A DNA stretch of 55,996 nt from CAKSHC01 sp045631845 (GCA_045631845.1 JAZQVM010000024.1:1-55996); one strand, 5' to 3'. Numbered from the stretch's first letter, positions 29,985 through 38,396 are shown. Made by a program: numbers and translations. The notes: a model not told the origin generated them from the letters alone.

Positions 29985-30653
29985 ATGCGTGGAAAACTGA
30001 TCGCCATCGACGGCGTGGACAGCAGCGGAAAAGGGTTGCAAACCCAATTATTATTGGAAGCTATGGAACATCAGGGGCTGGCCGTGCGCAAATTGCGCTT
30101 TCCGGTCTATGAGTCGGACTCCTCGGCGCTGGTTAAAATGTATTTGGCCGGCGAGATGGGGGGCGTGTCCGATGTCAACGGGTATGCCGCCTCCATCTTC
30201 TTTGCGGCCGATCGCTATGCTTCCTATAAGATGGATTGGGGTAAGCCCCTGCAGGATGGGCTGAACATGGTGTGCGACCGCTATGTGTCTTCCAACGCCA
30301 TTCATCAGGCGGTCAAGGTCCCGCAGGAGAATCGGGACGAATTTTTGGGCTGGGTTATGGATCTGGAATACGAGAAGATGGGCCTGCCTAAGCCCGATCT
30401 GACCATCTTTTTGGATATGCCCGTCGATGTGGCGCTGTCTTTGATGGACAAGCGGTACCACGGCGATGCCTCAAAGAAGGATATTCACGAGGCCGATCGG
30501 GACTACCTGCTGGCCTGCCACGAAGCGGCCGTGTGTGCGGCTGACCATTTTGGTTGGGCCCGTATCAACTGCGTGGAAAACGGCAAACTGTTCTCGCCCC
30601 ATACCATCCACGAGAAAATTATGGATCTGGTCGATCCGTTGTTTAAGGAGTAA
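29985..30653 (+). CDS. tmk: Thymidylate kinase (dTMP kinase)
   Basis: The 222-residue protein has a P-loop GVDSSGKG (about 10-17), the DR-Y motif CDRYVSSNAIHQ (about 96-107) that binds dTMP, and a lid region rich in Lys/Arg (about 150-166). It phosphorylates dTMP to dTDP with ATP in the cytoplasm. Length is close to the usual 205-215 and the core motifs are intact. The start follows GGAGG. It lies in a run of same-strand genes (ABC ATPase, tmk, DJ-1, formyl-THF cyclo-ligase, CAAX protease) with tiny gaps, probably one operon. Confidence 0.88.
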   Translation: MRGKLIAIDGVDSSGKGLQTQLLLEAMEHQGLAVRKLRFPVYESDSSALVKMYLAGEMGGVSDVNGYAASIFFAADRYASYKMDWGKPLQDGLNMVCDRYVSSNAIHQAVKVPQENRDEFLGWVMDLEYEKMGLPKPDLTIFLDMPVDVALSLMDKRYHGDASKKDIHEADRDYLLACHEAAVCAADHFGWARINCVENGKLFSPHTIHEKIMDLVDPLFKE

Positions 30654-30657
30654 TCTC

Positions 30658-31197
30658 ATGATTTATGTGTTTTTAGCCAATGGCTTTGAGGAGATTGAGG
30701 CCATGTCGGTCATTGATATTCTGCGCCGTGCCGATCTGGAAGTTACCACCGTCGGCGTTGGCGGCGAGGAGATCACGGGTGCTCACGGCGTTACCGTGAG
30801 GGCGGATCTGCCTGCCAATCAGGCTGATTTTATTGATGTGGATCTGATGGTACTGCCCGGTGGCCAGCCCGGTGCGGATAACCTCACCGAAAGTGCCGAT
30901 GTCCAGCGATGCATCGATCTGTGTTTGGAGTACCGTGTGCCCATGGCGGCCATCTGTGCCGCACCCATGGTCTTTGGGCGCAAGGGGTTACTGGATGGTA
31001 AGAAGGCCACCTGTTATCCCGGTTGTGAGGGTGGCATGGGCAAGGCCGAGGTGACGGGCAAAGAGGTGGAGATCGATGATCTGTTTATTACCTCCAAAGG
31101 CCCTGCCACGGCACAGATGTTCGCCTTTACCCTCGTTGGTTTGATGAAAGGCCGCGATACGGTCGATGAGATCTGCAAGGGGATGCTCTATTGCTAA
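30658..31197 (+). CDS. DJ-1/PfpI family protein
   Basis: The 179-residue cytoplasmic protein has the DJ-1 nucleophile elbow AAICAAP with Cys100, the Glu near the N-terminus in FEEIEAM that supports it, and the LPGGQPGADNL glycine loop. Length and motifs fit the YajL/DJ-1 clade associated with protection of thiols and with glyoxalase or deglycase activity; which applies is unsettled. The ATG at 30658 follows AAGGAG, 4 bases after the tmk stop. It overlaps the next gene by 7 bases. Confidence 0.9.
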   Translation: MIYVFLANGFEEIEAMSVIDILRRADLEVTTVGVGGEEITGAHGVTVRADLPANQADFIDVDLMVLPGGQPGADNLTESADVQRCIDLCLEYRVPMAAICAAPMVFGRKGLLDGKKATCYPGCEGGMGKAEVTGKEVEIDDLFITSKGPATAQMFAFTLVGLMKGRDTVDEICKGMLYC

Positions 31198-31700
31198 AAA
31201 GAGAGTGGCGTCGGCAACTGCGGGCGCAGTATGCGGCGGTAGCCCCCTGCGATCTGTCCGAGGCGGTGCGGGCTTTGCCTGCCTATCGGTCGGCACAAAC
31301 GGTGGCGCTGTATATGGCCAATGGCTTTGAAGTATCGGTGAGCGGCTTGATCAAAGATGCGAATAAGACCGTCCTGTTGCCTCGGTGCGAGGAGTCGGGA
31401 ATGGTCTTTTGCCGTTATGACGGAAATCTCGCCCCCGATCGGTTTGGAATTTTAGCGCCTACCACACCCCCGTGGCGGGAAAAGATCGATTTAATGATCG
31501 TGCCGGCGCTGGCCTTTGATAAAAAGGGCGGTCGTTTGGGGCGAGGCGGCGGGTTTTATGACCGTGCCTTGGCCGAACATGACGGGGTGAGCATAGGCGT
31601 AATACGGGAAGCCTTTTTATTGGATGAAGTACCCATGGAAGATCATGACCGTCGGGTCGGTCATATCGTAACCGAAAAAGGAGTCTATACCTTTCTATGA
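31191..31700 (+). CDS. 5-formyltetrahydrofolate cyclo-ligase
   Basis: The 169-residue protein is somewhat shorter than the usual 180-200. It carries the nucleotide/folate-binding signature GGRLGRGGGFYDRAL (about 109-123) and the N-terminal KREWRRQLRA. It converts 5-formyl-THF with ATP to 5,10-methenyl-THF, returning a storage or inhibitory folate to use. The start is TTG overlapping the DJ-1 stop, with AAGGGG upstream. It overlaps the CAAX protease gene by 4 bases. Confidence 0.9.
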   Translation: MLKREWRRQLRAQYAAVAPCDLSEAVRALPAYRSAQTVALYMANGFEVSVSGLIKDANKTVLLPRCEESGMVFCRYDGNLAPDRFGILAPTTPPWREKIDLMIVPALAFDKKGGRLGRGGGFYDRALAEHDGVSIGVIREAFLLDEVPMEDHDRRVGHIVTEKGVYTFL

Positions 31701-32578
31701 AACAAAAACATTTGGAACAAAAAACAGGACTGATCGCCGTTGGCATCTTTGTGGTGCTGGTGCTTTTTGAGGCGGTCGGGCCGTTGATCCTGCCAGAGAA
31801 TGATGGGATGTATTATTATGTGGCCGCTATTTTTACGGCGGTAATATTATTGGTAGCATCCATTCTCACGGCCAAGGTACATAAACAGAAAGCGGGAGAA
31901 TTTTTCCGGCTGAAAATCTTTCGGTTGCGCTGGTTGCCCATCACGATTACGGGTGCGGGTGCGGCCATGCTGGGGGCGGCGCTGATCAATCTGGCTCTGT
32001 CCAACATCGGTCTGCCCGATTGGATGATGCCACAGGTACAAAATCCCTTTGCCGCCGGCGTATCCGATCCGATTGCGCCCTTCTTGGCATTGGTCATTGT
32101 GCCGGCTATCTTTGAAGAACTCTTTATTCACGGAGCGGCTATGAGTGCCTTCCGTGGCCGTGGCGAATTTGCCGCTGTTATGTATACGTCGCTTTTATTT
32201 TCCATGTTGCACGGGTCGGTTACTAACCTGTTTGGAACCTTTTTTGCGGCGGTCATTTACGGGTATATGACGGTGGTGTGCGGCTCGGTATATCCGGCTA
32301 TGTTGGCGCATTTGCTTAATAATCTGCTGTCGGGTACCATTACCATGTACGGACAGAACTTTTTTAATATCGGCTACAATACCTATTTCCTGTTTGCGGC
32401 GGCTATCTTGTTTTTGGTGTGCGCATTTTTCTATTTGGGCTCATTGGAAAAATATTTCCGTCGCCACTGCTTGGATAAGCCTACAAAAGGAGGCTTGTTG
32501 CCAATTCCTGCCTTTGTGCCGATATTCGCCTTGTTGTGGGTTGCAAAAATTGTCTTGTCGATATATAATATTTTATAA
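31697..32578 (+). CDS. CPBP-family intramembrane metalloprotease (CAAX/Abi type)
   Basis: The 293-residue protein has about eight membrane helices. The catalytic motifs are EELFIHG (Glu140-Glu141), FSMLHGS (His172) and HLLNN (His205, Asn209), as in CAAX prenyl protease 2/Abi proteins. The usual Arg of motif 1 (EExxxR) is replaced by His or lies one turn later. Bacterial members serve in peptide maturation, bacteriocin self-immunity or membrane-protein control. Nothing in the neighbourhood points to a bacteriocin. The start overlaps the preceding gene (ATGA). Confidence 0.85.
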   Translation: MKQKHLEQKTGLIAVGIFVVLVLFEAVGPLILPENDGMYYYVAAIFTAVILLVASILTAKVHKQKAGEFFRLKIFRLRWLPITITGAGAAMLGAALINLALSNIGLPDWMMPQVQNPFAAGVSDPIAPFLALVIVPAIFEELFIHGAAMSAFRGRGEFAAVMYTSLLFSMLHGSVTNLFGTFFAAVIYGYMTVVCGSVYPAMLAHLLNNLLSGTITMYGQNFFNIGYNTYFLFAAAILFLVCAFFYLGSLEKYFRRHCLDKPTKGGLLPIPAFVPIFALLWVAKIVLSIYNIL

Positions 32579-32581
32579 GGC

Positions 32582-32614
32582 AAGCGCCCTGCGTTTGACG
32601 CAGGGCGCTTTTTT
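32582..32614 (+). terminator. Terminator of the tmk-to-protease operon
   Basis: The 12-pair stem AAGCGCCCTGCG/CGCAGGGCGCTT has a TTTGA loop and is followed by TTTT. Read on the minus strand it also follows the small Cys-rich gene. Confidence 0.9.
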
Positions 32615-32625
32615 ATGACTTGCGC

Positions 32626-32751
32626 TTAGCAGCCGCAGCCACAGCCGCTACGGCCGTTGTTGTTGCAGGCAAGGATCCACACCAAGAACAGAATGATGAT
32701 GATCCAGAGCCAGTCGTTTCCTTCGAACAGATTGCATAAGCAGTTATTCAT
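32626..32751 (-). CDS. 41-residue membrane microprotein with Cys-Gly tail
   Basis: The small ORF encodes a cysteine-bearing N-terminus (MNNCLCNLFEGNDW), one hydrophobic helix WLWIIIILFLVWILAC (about 14-29) and the tail NNNGRSGCGCGC. GAGGTG lies 7 bases before the ATG and the gene ends near a terminator usable on this strand. Such short, Ile-rich, Cys-tailed proteins are typical of small spore-associated peptides in Clostridia, but I cannot name the family. A sigma-K-like promoter lies upstream. It is divergent from mltG. Confidence 0.7.
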   Translation of the reverse strand: MNNCLCNLFEGNDWLWIIIILFLVWILACNNNGRSGCGCGC

Positions 32752-32782
32752 AAGTTAGCACCTCTTTCTTAGTCTTCACTAC

Positions 32783-32809
32783 TATCATATGTAAAACGGA
32801 GAATTTGGT
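32783..32809 (-). promoter_or_regulatory. Sigma-K-like promoter of the 41-residue gene
   Basis: On the minus strand AC (32809-32808), 16 bases and CATATGATA (32791-32783) fit AC-N16-CATAnnnTA with the same spacing as the site at 28286-28312. Confidence 0.5.
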
Positions 32810-32822
32810 GCAGGAGGTAAGA

Positions 32823-33827
32823 ATGAAAAAAAGTATAAAAATTTTGATTGCTGCGGCGGCGATGGTTGTGTTGATTTCCACTGCTGTGATCGGCTATGTG
32901 TTTGCCGAGATTGCCGCCGTTGGCCGTAAGGACGGTGAGGTAACGGTCGAGATCCCTCAAGGGGCAGGCGCATCGGTCATTGGCCGTGTTTTGCAGGAGA
33001 ACGGCGTGATCGGCAATGCCTTTATTTTCCGTCTGTATACCTATGGAAAAAATTATGCCTTCCAGTACGGTACCTTTACCCTTGATCCGTCGGATGGCTA
33101 TGATGCCTTGATCGAGGATCTCCAGCAGACACAGGCGCTTCGGGACACCGTCACGCTGACCGTGCCCGAGGGGACGGAAGTGCGTGAAATTGTCGATATG
33201 CTGGTGGAACTGGAACTGGGCACTAAGGAAGAGATTAAGCAGATTATCAATACCTACGCCTTTGATTTTCCGCTCCTCTCGCAGATGCCTACCGATACCG
33301 AATATCGGTTAGAGGGGTATTTATTCCCCGATACCTATCAGGTGTATAAAGAGGCATCGGCTGAAAATATTGCTTCCATCATTCAGCGTATGCTGGATAA
33401 TTTCCAGAGCAAGACGGCCGACCTGCAGGCGCAGGCGGGCGGGGACTTTAATGAGATTATCATTTTAGCCTCCATTATTGAGAGAGAGGGGCAGAAGGCG
33501 GAGGAGTTACCGCTTGTGTCTTCGGTTTTCCATAATCGCATCAATCAGGGCATTAAATTGGAGAGTTGCGCTACGGTACAATATATATTAGAGGAGCGCA
33601 AACCGATCCTGTCTTGGGCGGATACCGAGATTGACAATCCGTATAATACCTATATGTATGAAGGCTTAACGCCGGGGCCGATCGCCAACCCCGGACTGGC
33701 GGCTATCAAAGCGGCCATGAATCCCGCCACCAGCGATTATCTGTTCTTTGTGGCAAACAGTGACGGGAGCCATTTGTTCGGCCGCACCTATCAGGAGCAT
33801 TTGAATAATATCGAGGCTGTTTCTTAA
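32823..33827 (+). CDS. mltG: Endolytic murein transglycosylase MltG
   Basis: The 334-residue protein has one N-terminal membrane anchor (about 7-29), a LysM-like subdomain (about 38-105) and the YceG catalytic domain. The catalytic Glu220 lies in LASIIEREG, and YTYMYEGLTPGPIANPG (NTYMYEGLTPGPIANPG) and FGRTYQEH are also present. It cleaves nascent glycan strands outside the membrane and so sets strand length. The ATG at 32823 follows AGGAGG; a GTG six codons earlier overlaps it. It begins the mltG-trmR-trhP cluster, an order conserved in Bacillus (yrrL-yrrM-yrrN/O). Confidence 0.93.
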   Translation: MKKSIKILIAAAAMVVLISTAVIGYVFAEIAAVGRKDGEVTVEIPQGAGASVIGRVLQENGVIGNAFIFRLYTYGKNYAFQYGTFTLDPSDGYDALIEDLQQTQALRDTVTLTVPEGTEVREIVDMLVELELGTKEEIKQIINTYAFDFPLLSQMPTDTEYRLEGYLFPDTYQVYKEASAENIASIIQRMLDNFQSKTADLQAQAGGDFNEIIILASIIEREGQKAEELPLVSSVFHNRINQGIKLESCATVQYILEERKPILSWADTEIDNPYNTYMYEGLTPGPIANPGLAAIKAAMNPATSDYLFFVANSDGSHLFGRTYQEHLNNIEAVS

Positions 33828-34477
33828 TGAAAGAGATACAAGAACCCTATATCGGTCGGTTTGTGGATGGGTTTTATGCAGACCACCAAGGACAATTAGG
33901 TGAGTTAGAGCGCCAAGTGCGGGCGGAAGGATTGCCTGTGGCCCGTCGGGATGTCATTGCCCTGCTTGAATTTATATGTAAAACCTCCCGCCCCAAACGG
34001 ATTTTGGAGATTGGGACCTGCGTCGGGTTTTCGGCGCTGGTTATGCGTTCGGTTTGCCCGATGGATACGCAGATTACAACGGTGGATCGGTATGAGTATA
34101 TGATCGCCCGTGCCAAGGAAAATTTTAAAGCCTTTGCGGCCGAGAATATCTCATTGATCGAGGGGCAGGCCGCCGAGGTGTTGCCGCAGTTAACAGGGCC
34201 GTATGATCTGATCTTTTTGGATGCGGCCAAGGCGCAGTATCCTCGGTTTTTGCCCGAATGTGTGCGGCTGTTGGAGAAGGGCGGCATCTTTATTGCCGAT
34301 AATGTGCTGTGTGGCGGTATCGTGGCGGGCGCTCCTTTGGAGAGTCGGCGCGACAAAACGACGGTGACCCGTATGCACGAATTTTTAGAGAAGGTGAAAA
34401 GCGATGAGCGGCTGACGGCGCAGGCGTTACTGCCCGTTGGGGACGGCGTGGTGCTTTTCAGAAAGAAGGAACAATGA
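33827..34477 (+). CDS. trmR: tRNA 5-hydroxyuridine methyltransferase TrmR-like
   Basis: The 216-residue class I SAM-dependent O-methyltransferase has motif I ILEIGTCVGFSAL (about 64-76), a motif II acidic residue in TVDRYEY, the metal-binding LIFLDAAKAQYPRF and ADNVLCGG. Its place between mltG and a U32 protein matches Bacillus TrmR (YrrM), which methylates 5-hydroxyuridine at tRNA position 34 to 5-methoxyuridine. The assignment rests on context plus family, since caffeoyl-CoA O-methyltransferase-like proteins look alike. It overlaps trhP by 4 bases. Confidence 0.85.
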   Translation: MKEIQEPYIGRFVDGFYADHQGQLGELERQVRAEGLPVARRDVIALLEFICKTSRPKRILEIGTCVGFSALVMRSVCPMDTQITTVDRYEYMIARAKENFKAFAAENISLIEGQAAEVLPQLTGPYDLIFLDAAKAQYPRFLPECVRLLEKGGIFIADNVLCGGIVAGAPLESRRDKTTVTRMHEFLEKVKSDERLTAQALLPVGDGVVLFRKKEQ

Positions 34478-35706
34478 AAAAGGCAGAACTGCTGGCACCG
34501 GCCGGCGATCTGGAAAAATTATATACCGCCATCGACTATGGTGCCGATGCCGTTTATACCGGCGGAGAGATGTTCTCCCTGCGCACCGCCTGTGATAATT
34601 TCTCGGTGGACGACATGGCCAAGGGCGTGGAGTATGCCCACCGCTTTGGCAAAAAGGTCTATCTGGCCTGCAACTGTTTTCCGCATAATCATGAGATTGC
34701 CCTCCTGCCCGAGTATATTCAAAACATGGCGCAGACGGGGATTGATGGGTGTATTGTCAGCGATCTGGGGTCGTTCTCGGTTATTCGGGAAACCTGTCCC
34801 GATTTGAAGGTGCACATTTCTACCCAAGCCAGTACCGCCAATTATGCTTCCTGTATGGCGTGGTATCGGTTGGGGGCTAAGCGTATCGTACTGTCAAGAG
34901 AACTGAGTTTGCGGGAGATTACCGAGATTCGCCGACGGATTCCTGCCGATGTGGAATTGGAAACCTTTGTGCACGGTGCGGTCTGCGTGTCCCATTCGGG
35001 GCGGTGTTTGCTTAGTGATTATATGGCCGGCCGCAGTGCCAACCGTGGCGATTGCGCCCATTCCTGCCGCTGGAAATATGCCTTGGTCGAGGAGCAACGC
35101 CCTGGGCAGTATATGCCTATTAGTGAAACCGATACCGGCACCTTTATCATGAATTCCAAAGATCTCAATATGATCCGTCACCTGCCCGAAATGCTCATGG
35201 CGGGGATCGATTCGCTCAAAATTGAGGGGCGGGTCAAGAGTTCCTATTACGTGGCCTCGATCGTGTCGGCCTATCGCCGCGCCCTCGATACCTTCTATGA
35301 GGATATGGACGAATATATGGAGAAGCGGGACGAATTTTTCGAGGATACTTGCAAGGTCAGCCATCGGGAGTATTTTACCGGCTTCTTTTTGGAAGATCCC
35401 AAGCGTGAGGGTCAGCAGTACGGCAGTGCCAGTTATATTAGGGACTGGGAGGTTTGTGCGCAGGTATTGCGGTATGATGCTTTGCGGGGGTTGGCGTTGT
35501 GCGAACAGCGCAACAAATTCTTCCAAGGCGATACGCTGGAAGCCCTTTATCCGCAAGGGGATCGAATCACCTTTGATGCCGATGTGCTATTAGATGAACA
35601 GTATCAGCCGATTGCTTCGACACCCCATGCCGCCATGCGCTTCTATGTGAAAGTACCTAAGATGCTACCCAAGGGCGCTTACCTGCGGCGGCAGTTGAGA
35701 AAGTAA
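34474..35706 (+). CDS. trhP: Peptidase U32 family tRNA hydroxylation protein TrhP-like
   Basis: The 410-residue protein has the U32 start ELLAPAGDLEKLYTAIDYGA (quote: LLAPAGDLEKLYTAIDYGA), the YTGGEMFSLR loop, the conserved ETFVHGAVCVSHSGRC region and Cys residues in GDCAHSCRW that match the Fe-S-type cysteines of the family. It ends with SLKIEGRVKS and a C-terminal beta domain. TrhP makes 5-hydroxyuridine at tRNA position 34 using prephenate-derived chemistry, providing the substrate for TrmR next door. Bacillus has two adjacent paralogues; only one is present here, of the longer YrrO type. Despite the name, a peptidase role is unlikely. Confidence 0.88.
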   Translation: MKKAELLAPAGDLEKLYTAIDYGADAVYTGGEMFSLRTACDNFSVDDMAKGVEYAHRFGKKVYLACNCFPHNHEIALLPEYIQNMAQTGIDGCIVSDLGSFSVIRETCPDLKVHISTQASTANYASCMAWYRLGAKRIVLSRELSLREITEIRRRIPADVELETFVHGAVCVSHSGRCLLSDYMAGRSANRGDCAHSCRWKYALVEEQRPGQYMPISETDTGTFIMNSKDLNMIRHLPEMLMAGIDSLKIEGRVKSSYYVASIVSAYRRALDTFYEDMDEYMEKRDEFFEDTCKVSHREYFTGFFLEDPKREGQQYGSASYIRDWEVCAQVLRYDALRGLALCEQRNKFFQGDTLEALYPQGDRITFDADVLLDEQYQPIASTPHAAMRFYVKVPKMLPKGAYLRRQLRK

Positions 35707-35707
35707 T

Positions 35708-35971
35708 ATGTGGTGGTATCTGTTAGGGATTTCAGCGGTGGCGATGGTGGTGACCGTGTATGATAAATGGGCGGCCAATCATCGACCAAAACACCGCACA
35801 CCCGAACGAACGCTATGGTTGCTGGCCATTCTCGGCGGGAGTGGGGCTATGTGGTTGACCATGCTATGGATTCGTCATAAAACCAAACATCGGTCGTTTA
35901 TGATAGGGTTGCCGCTGTTAATTTTGGCGCAAATTGCCCTTATTTTTGCAATTTTTCAAGCCGTTTTTTAA
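35708..35971 (+). CDS. DUF1294 membrane protein
   Basis: The 87-residue protein has three hydrophobic segments (about 2-20, 38-55, 66-86) and the DUF1294 motif YDKWAANHRPKHRTPERTLW followed by LGGSGAMWLTM and RHKTKHRSF. The function is unknown. It starts one base after the trhP stop, so it belongs to the mltG operon. Its last codons form the left part of the operon terminator. Confidence 0.85.
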   Translation: MWWYLLGISAVAMVVTVYDKWAANHRPKHRTPERTLWLLAILGGSGAMWLTMLWIRHKTKHRSFMIGLPLLILAQIALIFAIFQAVF

Positions 35972-35991
35972 GAAAAACGGCTTATTTTTTT
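35958..35991 (+). terminator. Terminator of the mltG-trmR-trhP operon
   Basis: The 11-pair stem AAGCCGTTTTT/AAAAACGGCTT is followed by ATTTTTTT. It overlaps the 3' end of the DUF1294 coding sequence. Confidence 0.85.
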
Positions 35992-36023
35992 GCGTTTGGG
36001 CATACTTTTATGGGTGATTTTGC

Positions 36024-37643
36024 TTGAAAAAACGCATGTTAATTTCATTTTTTATCATTTTATCTTTCTTTGTTGCTGTTGCTGGACGGCTGGTGTATCT
36101 GTCGGGCGGGCGGGAGATTGCCCAGTATGCGAGTGTGACAGGAAGCCGTGTCATATCCGTAGGCATCAACGAGGCACGGGGTGTGATTTATGACCGCAAC
36201 GGTGTCCCATTGGTGGGCGGCGAGGAGCGGGATGCGGTGCTGTGCGAGCCGATGTCCTTGGATGAAGAATCGGCTGAACGGTTGCGTCAATACGCCATGG
36301 ATATGACAGCCGAGGAGTTGGATCAGGCCATCTCGTCGGGCCGTCCCTTTTTGGCGTATGTAAATGAGCCGATTACGGGGCGGGGCTTGACGGGATTGCG
36401 GGCCTTGGCGCGGTACGGCGGGCTGGCGCAACATCTGATGGGGTATCTGGACAGTGCGGGGCATGGCGTGGTTGGGATTGAGGCGGCCATGGATGAGCCG
36501 TTGTATGCCGAGGGGTATTCCTATACGGCTCTGTTCACTTCCGATGCGGCACGTCGAGCGTTGTCGGGATACGGCATCGCCTTTGAGGGGAGTGCACAGC
36601 CGATAAAAAAGGGCGTTACGCTGAGTTTGGATCGGGAGATACAAGAAGTATGCGAAGCGGTGGCGCAAGAAAAGGTGGAGCGTGGTGTCATCTTAGTCAG
36701 CGATGTAAGAAGCGGGCAGATTTGCGCATGGGTGTCCCGTCCAACCTATGATCCCTTACGGGTGGAGGAGTATTTAGAGCAGGGGGATGCCATGCTCAAC
36801 AAGGCGTTACATGCCTACTGTTGCGGGTCGATATTTAAAATTATTGTGACGGCGGCGGCATTGGAGGCGGGCGTCGAGTTGCCGCAGGAATATGAGTGTA
36901 CGGGCGCTTTTGCGGCGGGGGAGCATACGATTTCCTGTGCCAAGACGGAGGGGCATGGGGTGGTAGATGCTACGGCGGCTTTTGCCCAGAGTTGCAATCC
37001 CTATTTTTGTCATTTGGCATCCCTGGTGGGGGCGCAGGGTGTGCTGGAGATGGCCGAGGAATTCGGCCTTGGGCAGGCGATAGACTTTGGCTACGGGATC
37101 AAGGCGGCCGAGGGACGGCTGCCCGCCTTGCAGGATTTGTCGGTAGCGGCGGCGTTGGCGAATTTCGCCATCGGACAAGGGGATTTGCAGGTAACGCCCT
37201 TGCAGGTGTTGGAGATTGGTTCGATCCTTGCCAATGGGGGTGTGGGGCGGCCGGTGCATGTGTTTGAGGGGATACTGGATGAGTCGGGAAAAAGCACTTC
37301 ACTTTTGAGTAAGAAATCGTCCTTGCGTGTGATTTCGGAAGGTACGGCGATGCAGATACGGGATATGATGGTAGCCTCGACGCAGGGTGGTTCGGGCACG
37401 CCGGCGGCGGCCTCGGTCTATCACAGTGCGGTCAAGACCTCCTCGGCCGAGACGGGCATTTATGAGAACGGTAAGCAGGTGTTGCATACCTGGGTGACGG
37501 GATTTTATCCGGCGGAGGATCCGCAATATGCCATTGCGGTATTGGTAGAAGGAGGAAAAAGCGGGTATAGCAGTGCGGCGCCGGTATTTGGAATGATTGT
37601 TGATCGAATGTACGGTTGCGGATTGATTGAACCTGTGATATAA
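36024..37643 (+). CDS. Class B penicillin-binding protein, sporulation/SpoVD-like
   Basis: The 539-residue protein has an N-terminal anchor (about 5-25), a short dimerisation region beginning RGVIYDRNGVPL (about 52-63) and a transpeptidase domain with catalytic Ser269 in SIFK and SCN at 323-325. It lacks C-terminal PASTA domains and is short for SpoVD/FtsI, fitting the small clostridial PBP often tied to spore cortex synthesis. Oddly the KTG triad reads KTS (471-473). The start is TTG with GGGTGA 6 bases upstream; an ATG four codons later is an alternative. A CATACTTT at 36001 recalls a sigma-E -10, without a sure -35. Confidence 0.85.
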   Translation: MKKRMLISFFIILSFFVAVAGRLVYLSGGREIAQYASVTGSRVISVGINEARGVIYDRNGVPLVGGEERDAVLCEPMSLDEESAERLRQYAMDMTAEELDQAISSGRPFLAYVNEPITGRGLTGLRALARYGGLAQHLMGYLDSAGHGVVGIEAAMDEPLYAEGYSYTALFTSDAARRALSGYGIAFEGSAQPIKKGVTLSLDREIQEVCEAVAQEKVERGVILVSDVRSGQICAWVSRPTYDPLRVEEYLEQGDAMLNKALHAYCCGSIFKIIVTAAALEAGVELPQEYECTGAFAAGEHTISCAKTEGHGVVDATAAFAQSCNPYFCHLASLVGAQGVLEMAEEFGLGQAIDFGYGIKAAEGRLPALQDLSVAAALANFAIGQGDLQVTPLQVLEIGSILANGGVGRPVHVFEGILDESGKSTSLLSKKSSLRVISEGTAMQIRDMMVASTQGGSGTPAAASVYHSAVKTSSAETGIYENGKQVLHTWVTGFYPAEDPQYAIAVLVEGGKSGYSSAAPVFGMIVDRMYGCGLIEPVI

Positions 37644-37644
37644 T
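37616..37644 (+). promoter_or_regulatory. Promoter of tcdA
   Basis: An extended -10 TGATATAAT (37636-37644) with a weak -35 TTGCGG (37616) at 17 bases lies inside the 3' end of the PBP gene. Confidence 0.5.
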
Positions 37645-37666
37645 ATACAGGATAGGAGGGGAGAGT

Positions 37667-38371
37667 ATGAACCCCATATTTTCAAGGATGGAGCGCATCC
37701 TGCCATCGGAACAATTGGAGAAACTGGGACGAGCCCATGTAGCGGTATTTGGTATCGGCGGCGTGGGCGGGTCGCTGTGCGAGGCTTTGGTGCGAGCGGG
37801 GATCGGGGAGATCACGCTGGTGGACAAGGACGAGGTGGATGTGACCAACATCAACCGTCAGATTTTGGCTTTGCACAGTACTGTTGGGCGTTCCAAGGTT
37901 GAGGTGATGCGGGAGCGCTTATTGGATATTAACCCGGATTGTATGGTGCATATCCGTCAGGAATTTTTCCTGCCGGAGTGTGCCGATACTTACGATTTTT
38001 CGCAGTATGATTATGTGGCCGATGCGGTGGATACGGTGACGGCCAAATTAGAGATTATTGCCCGTGCCAAGGCGGCCGATGTGCGGGTGATTTGGGCGAG
38101 GGGGGCGGGGAATAAACTGGATGCGGGGGCTTTACAGGTGGCCGACCTGTATCAGACGAGTGTGTGTCCGCTGGCTAAGGTGATGCGTGCCGAGTGCCGC
38201 AAGCGGGGGCTGAAAAACATATCGGTTGTCTATTCGACCGAGCCGCCCTGCCCGATTCGGGATGCGGGTAATGAAAAGCATCCGGCGCCGGGGAGTGTAT
38301 CTTATGTGCCGCCGGTGGCGGGGTATCTGATGGCGGGTAAGATCGTACGGGATCTGCTTGGGATTTCTTGA
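37667..38371 (+). CDS. tcdA: tRNA threonylcarbamoyladenosine dehydratase (ThiF/E1-like)
   Basis: The 234-residue E1-like protein has the nucleotide-binding VAVFGIGGVGGSLCEALVRA (VFGIGGVGGSLCEALVRAG) and LVDKDEVDVTNINRQ with the ATP-binding Asp and Arg. The middle has DYVADAVDTVTAKL, and the C-terminal part YSTEPPCP is typical of TcdA/YgdL. It converts t6A at tRNA position 37 to the cyclic form using ATP. The start follows AGGAGGGGAG. It is monocistronic between its own promoter and that of the next gene. Confidence 0.88.
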   Translation: MNPIFSRMERILPSEQLEKLGRAHVAVFGIGGVGGSLCEALVRAGIGEITLVDKDEVDVTNINRQILALHSTVGRSKVEVMRERLLDINPDCMVHIRQEFFLPECADTYDFSQYDYVADAVDTVTAKLEIIARAKAADVRVIWARGAGNKLDAGALQVADLYQTSVCPLAKVMRAECRKRGLKNISVVYSTEPPCPIRDAGNEKHPAPGSVSYVPPVAGYLMAGKIVRDLLGIS

Positions 38372-38396
38372 CAGAAGTCCGCTTTCGTGCTATACT
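38368..38396 (+). promoter_or_regulatory. Promoter of the Gfo/Idh/MocA-cyclophilin operon
   Basis: TTGACA (38368-38373), a 17-base spacer and TATACT (38391-38396) begin at the tcdA stop codon. Confidence 0.85.

Noticed and set aside
30466..30657. Upstream extension of the DJ-1 gene into tmk
   Set aside because: The extension is an out-of-frame reading of tmk. The ATG at 30658 has AAGGAG and gives the family start.
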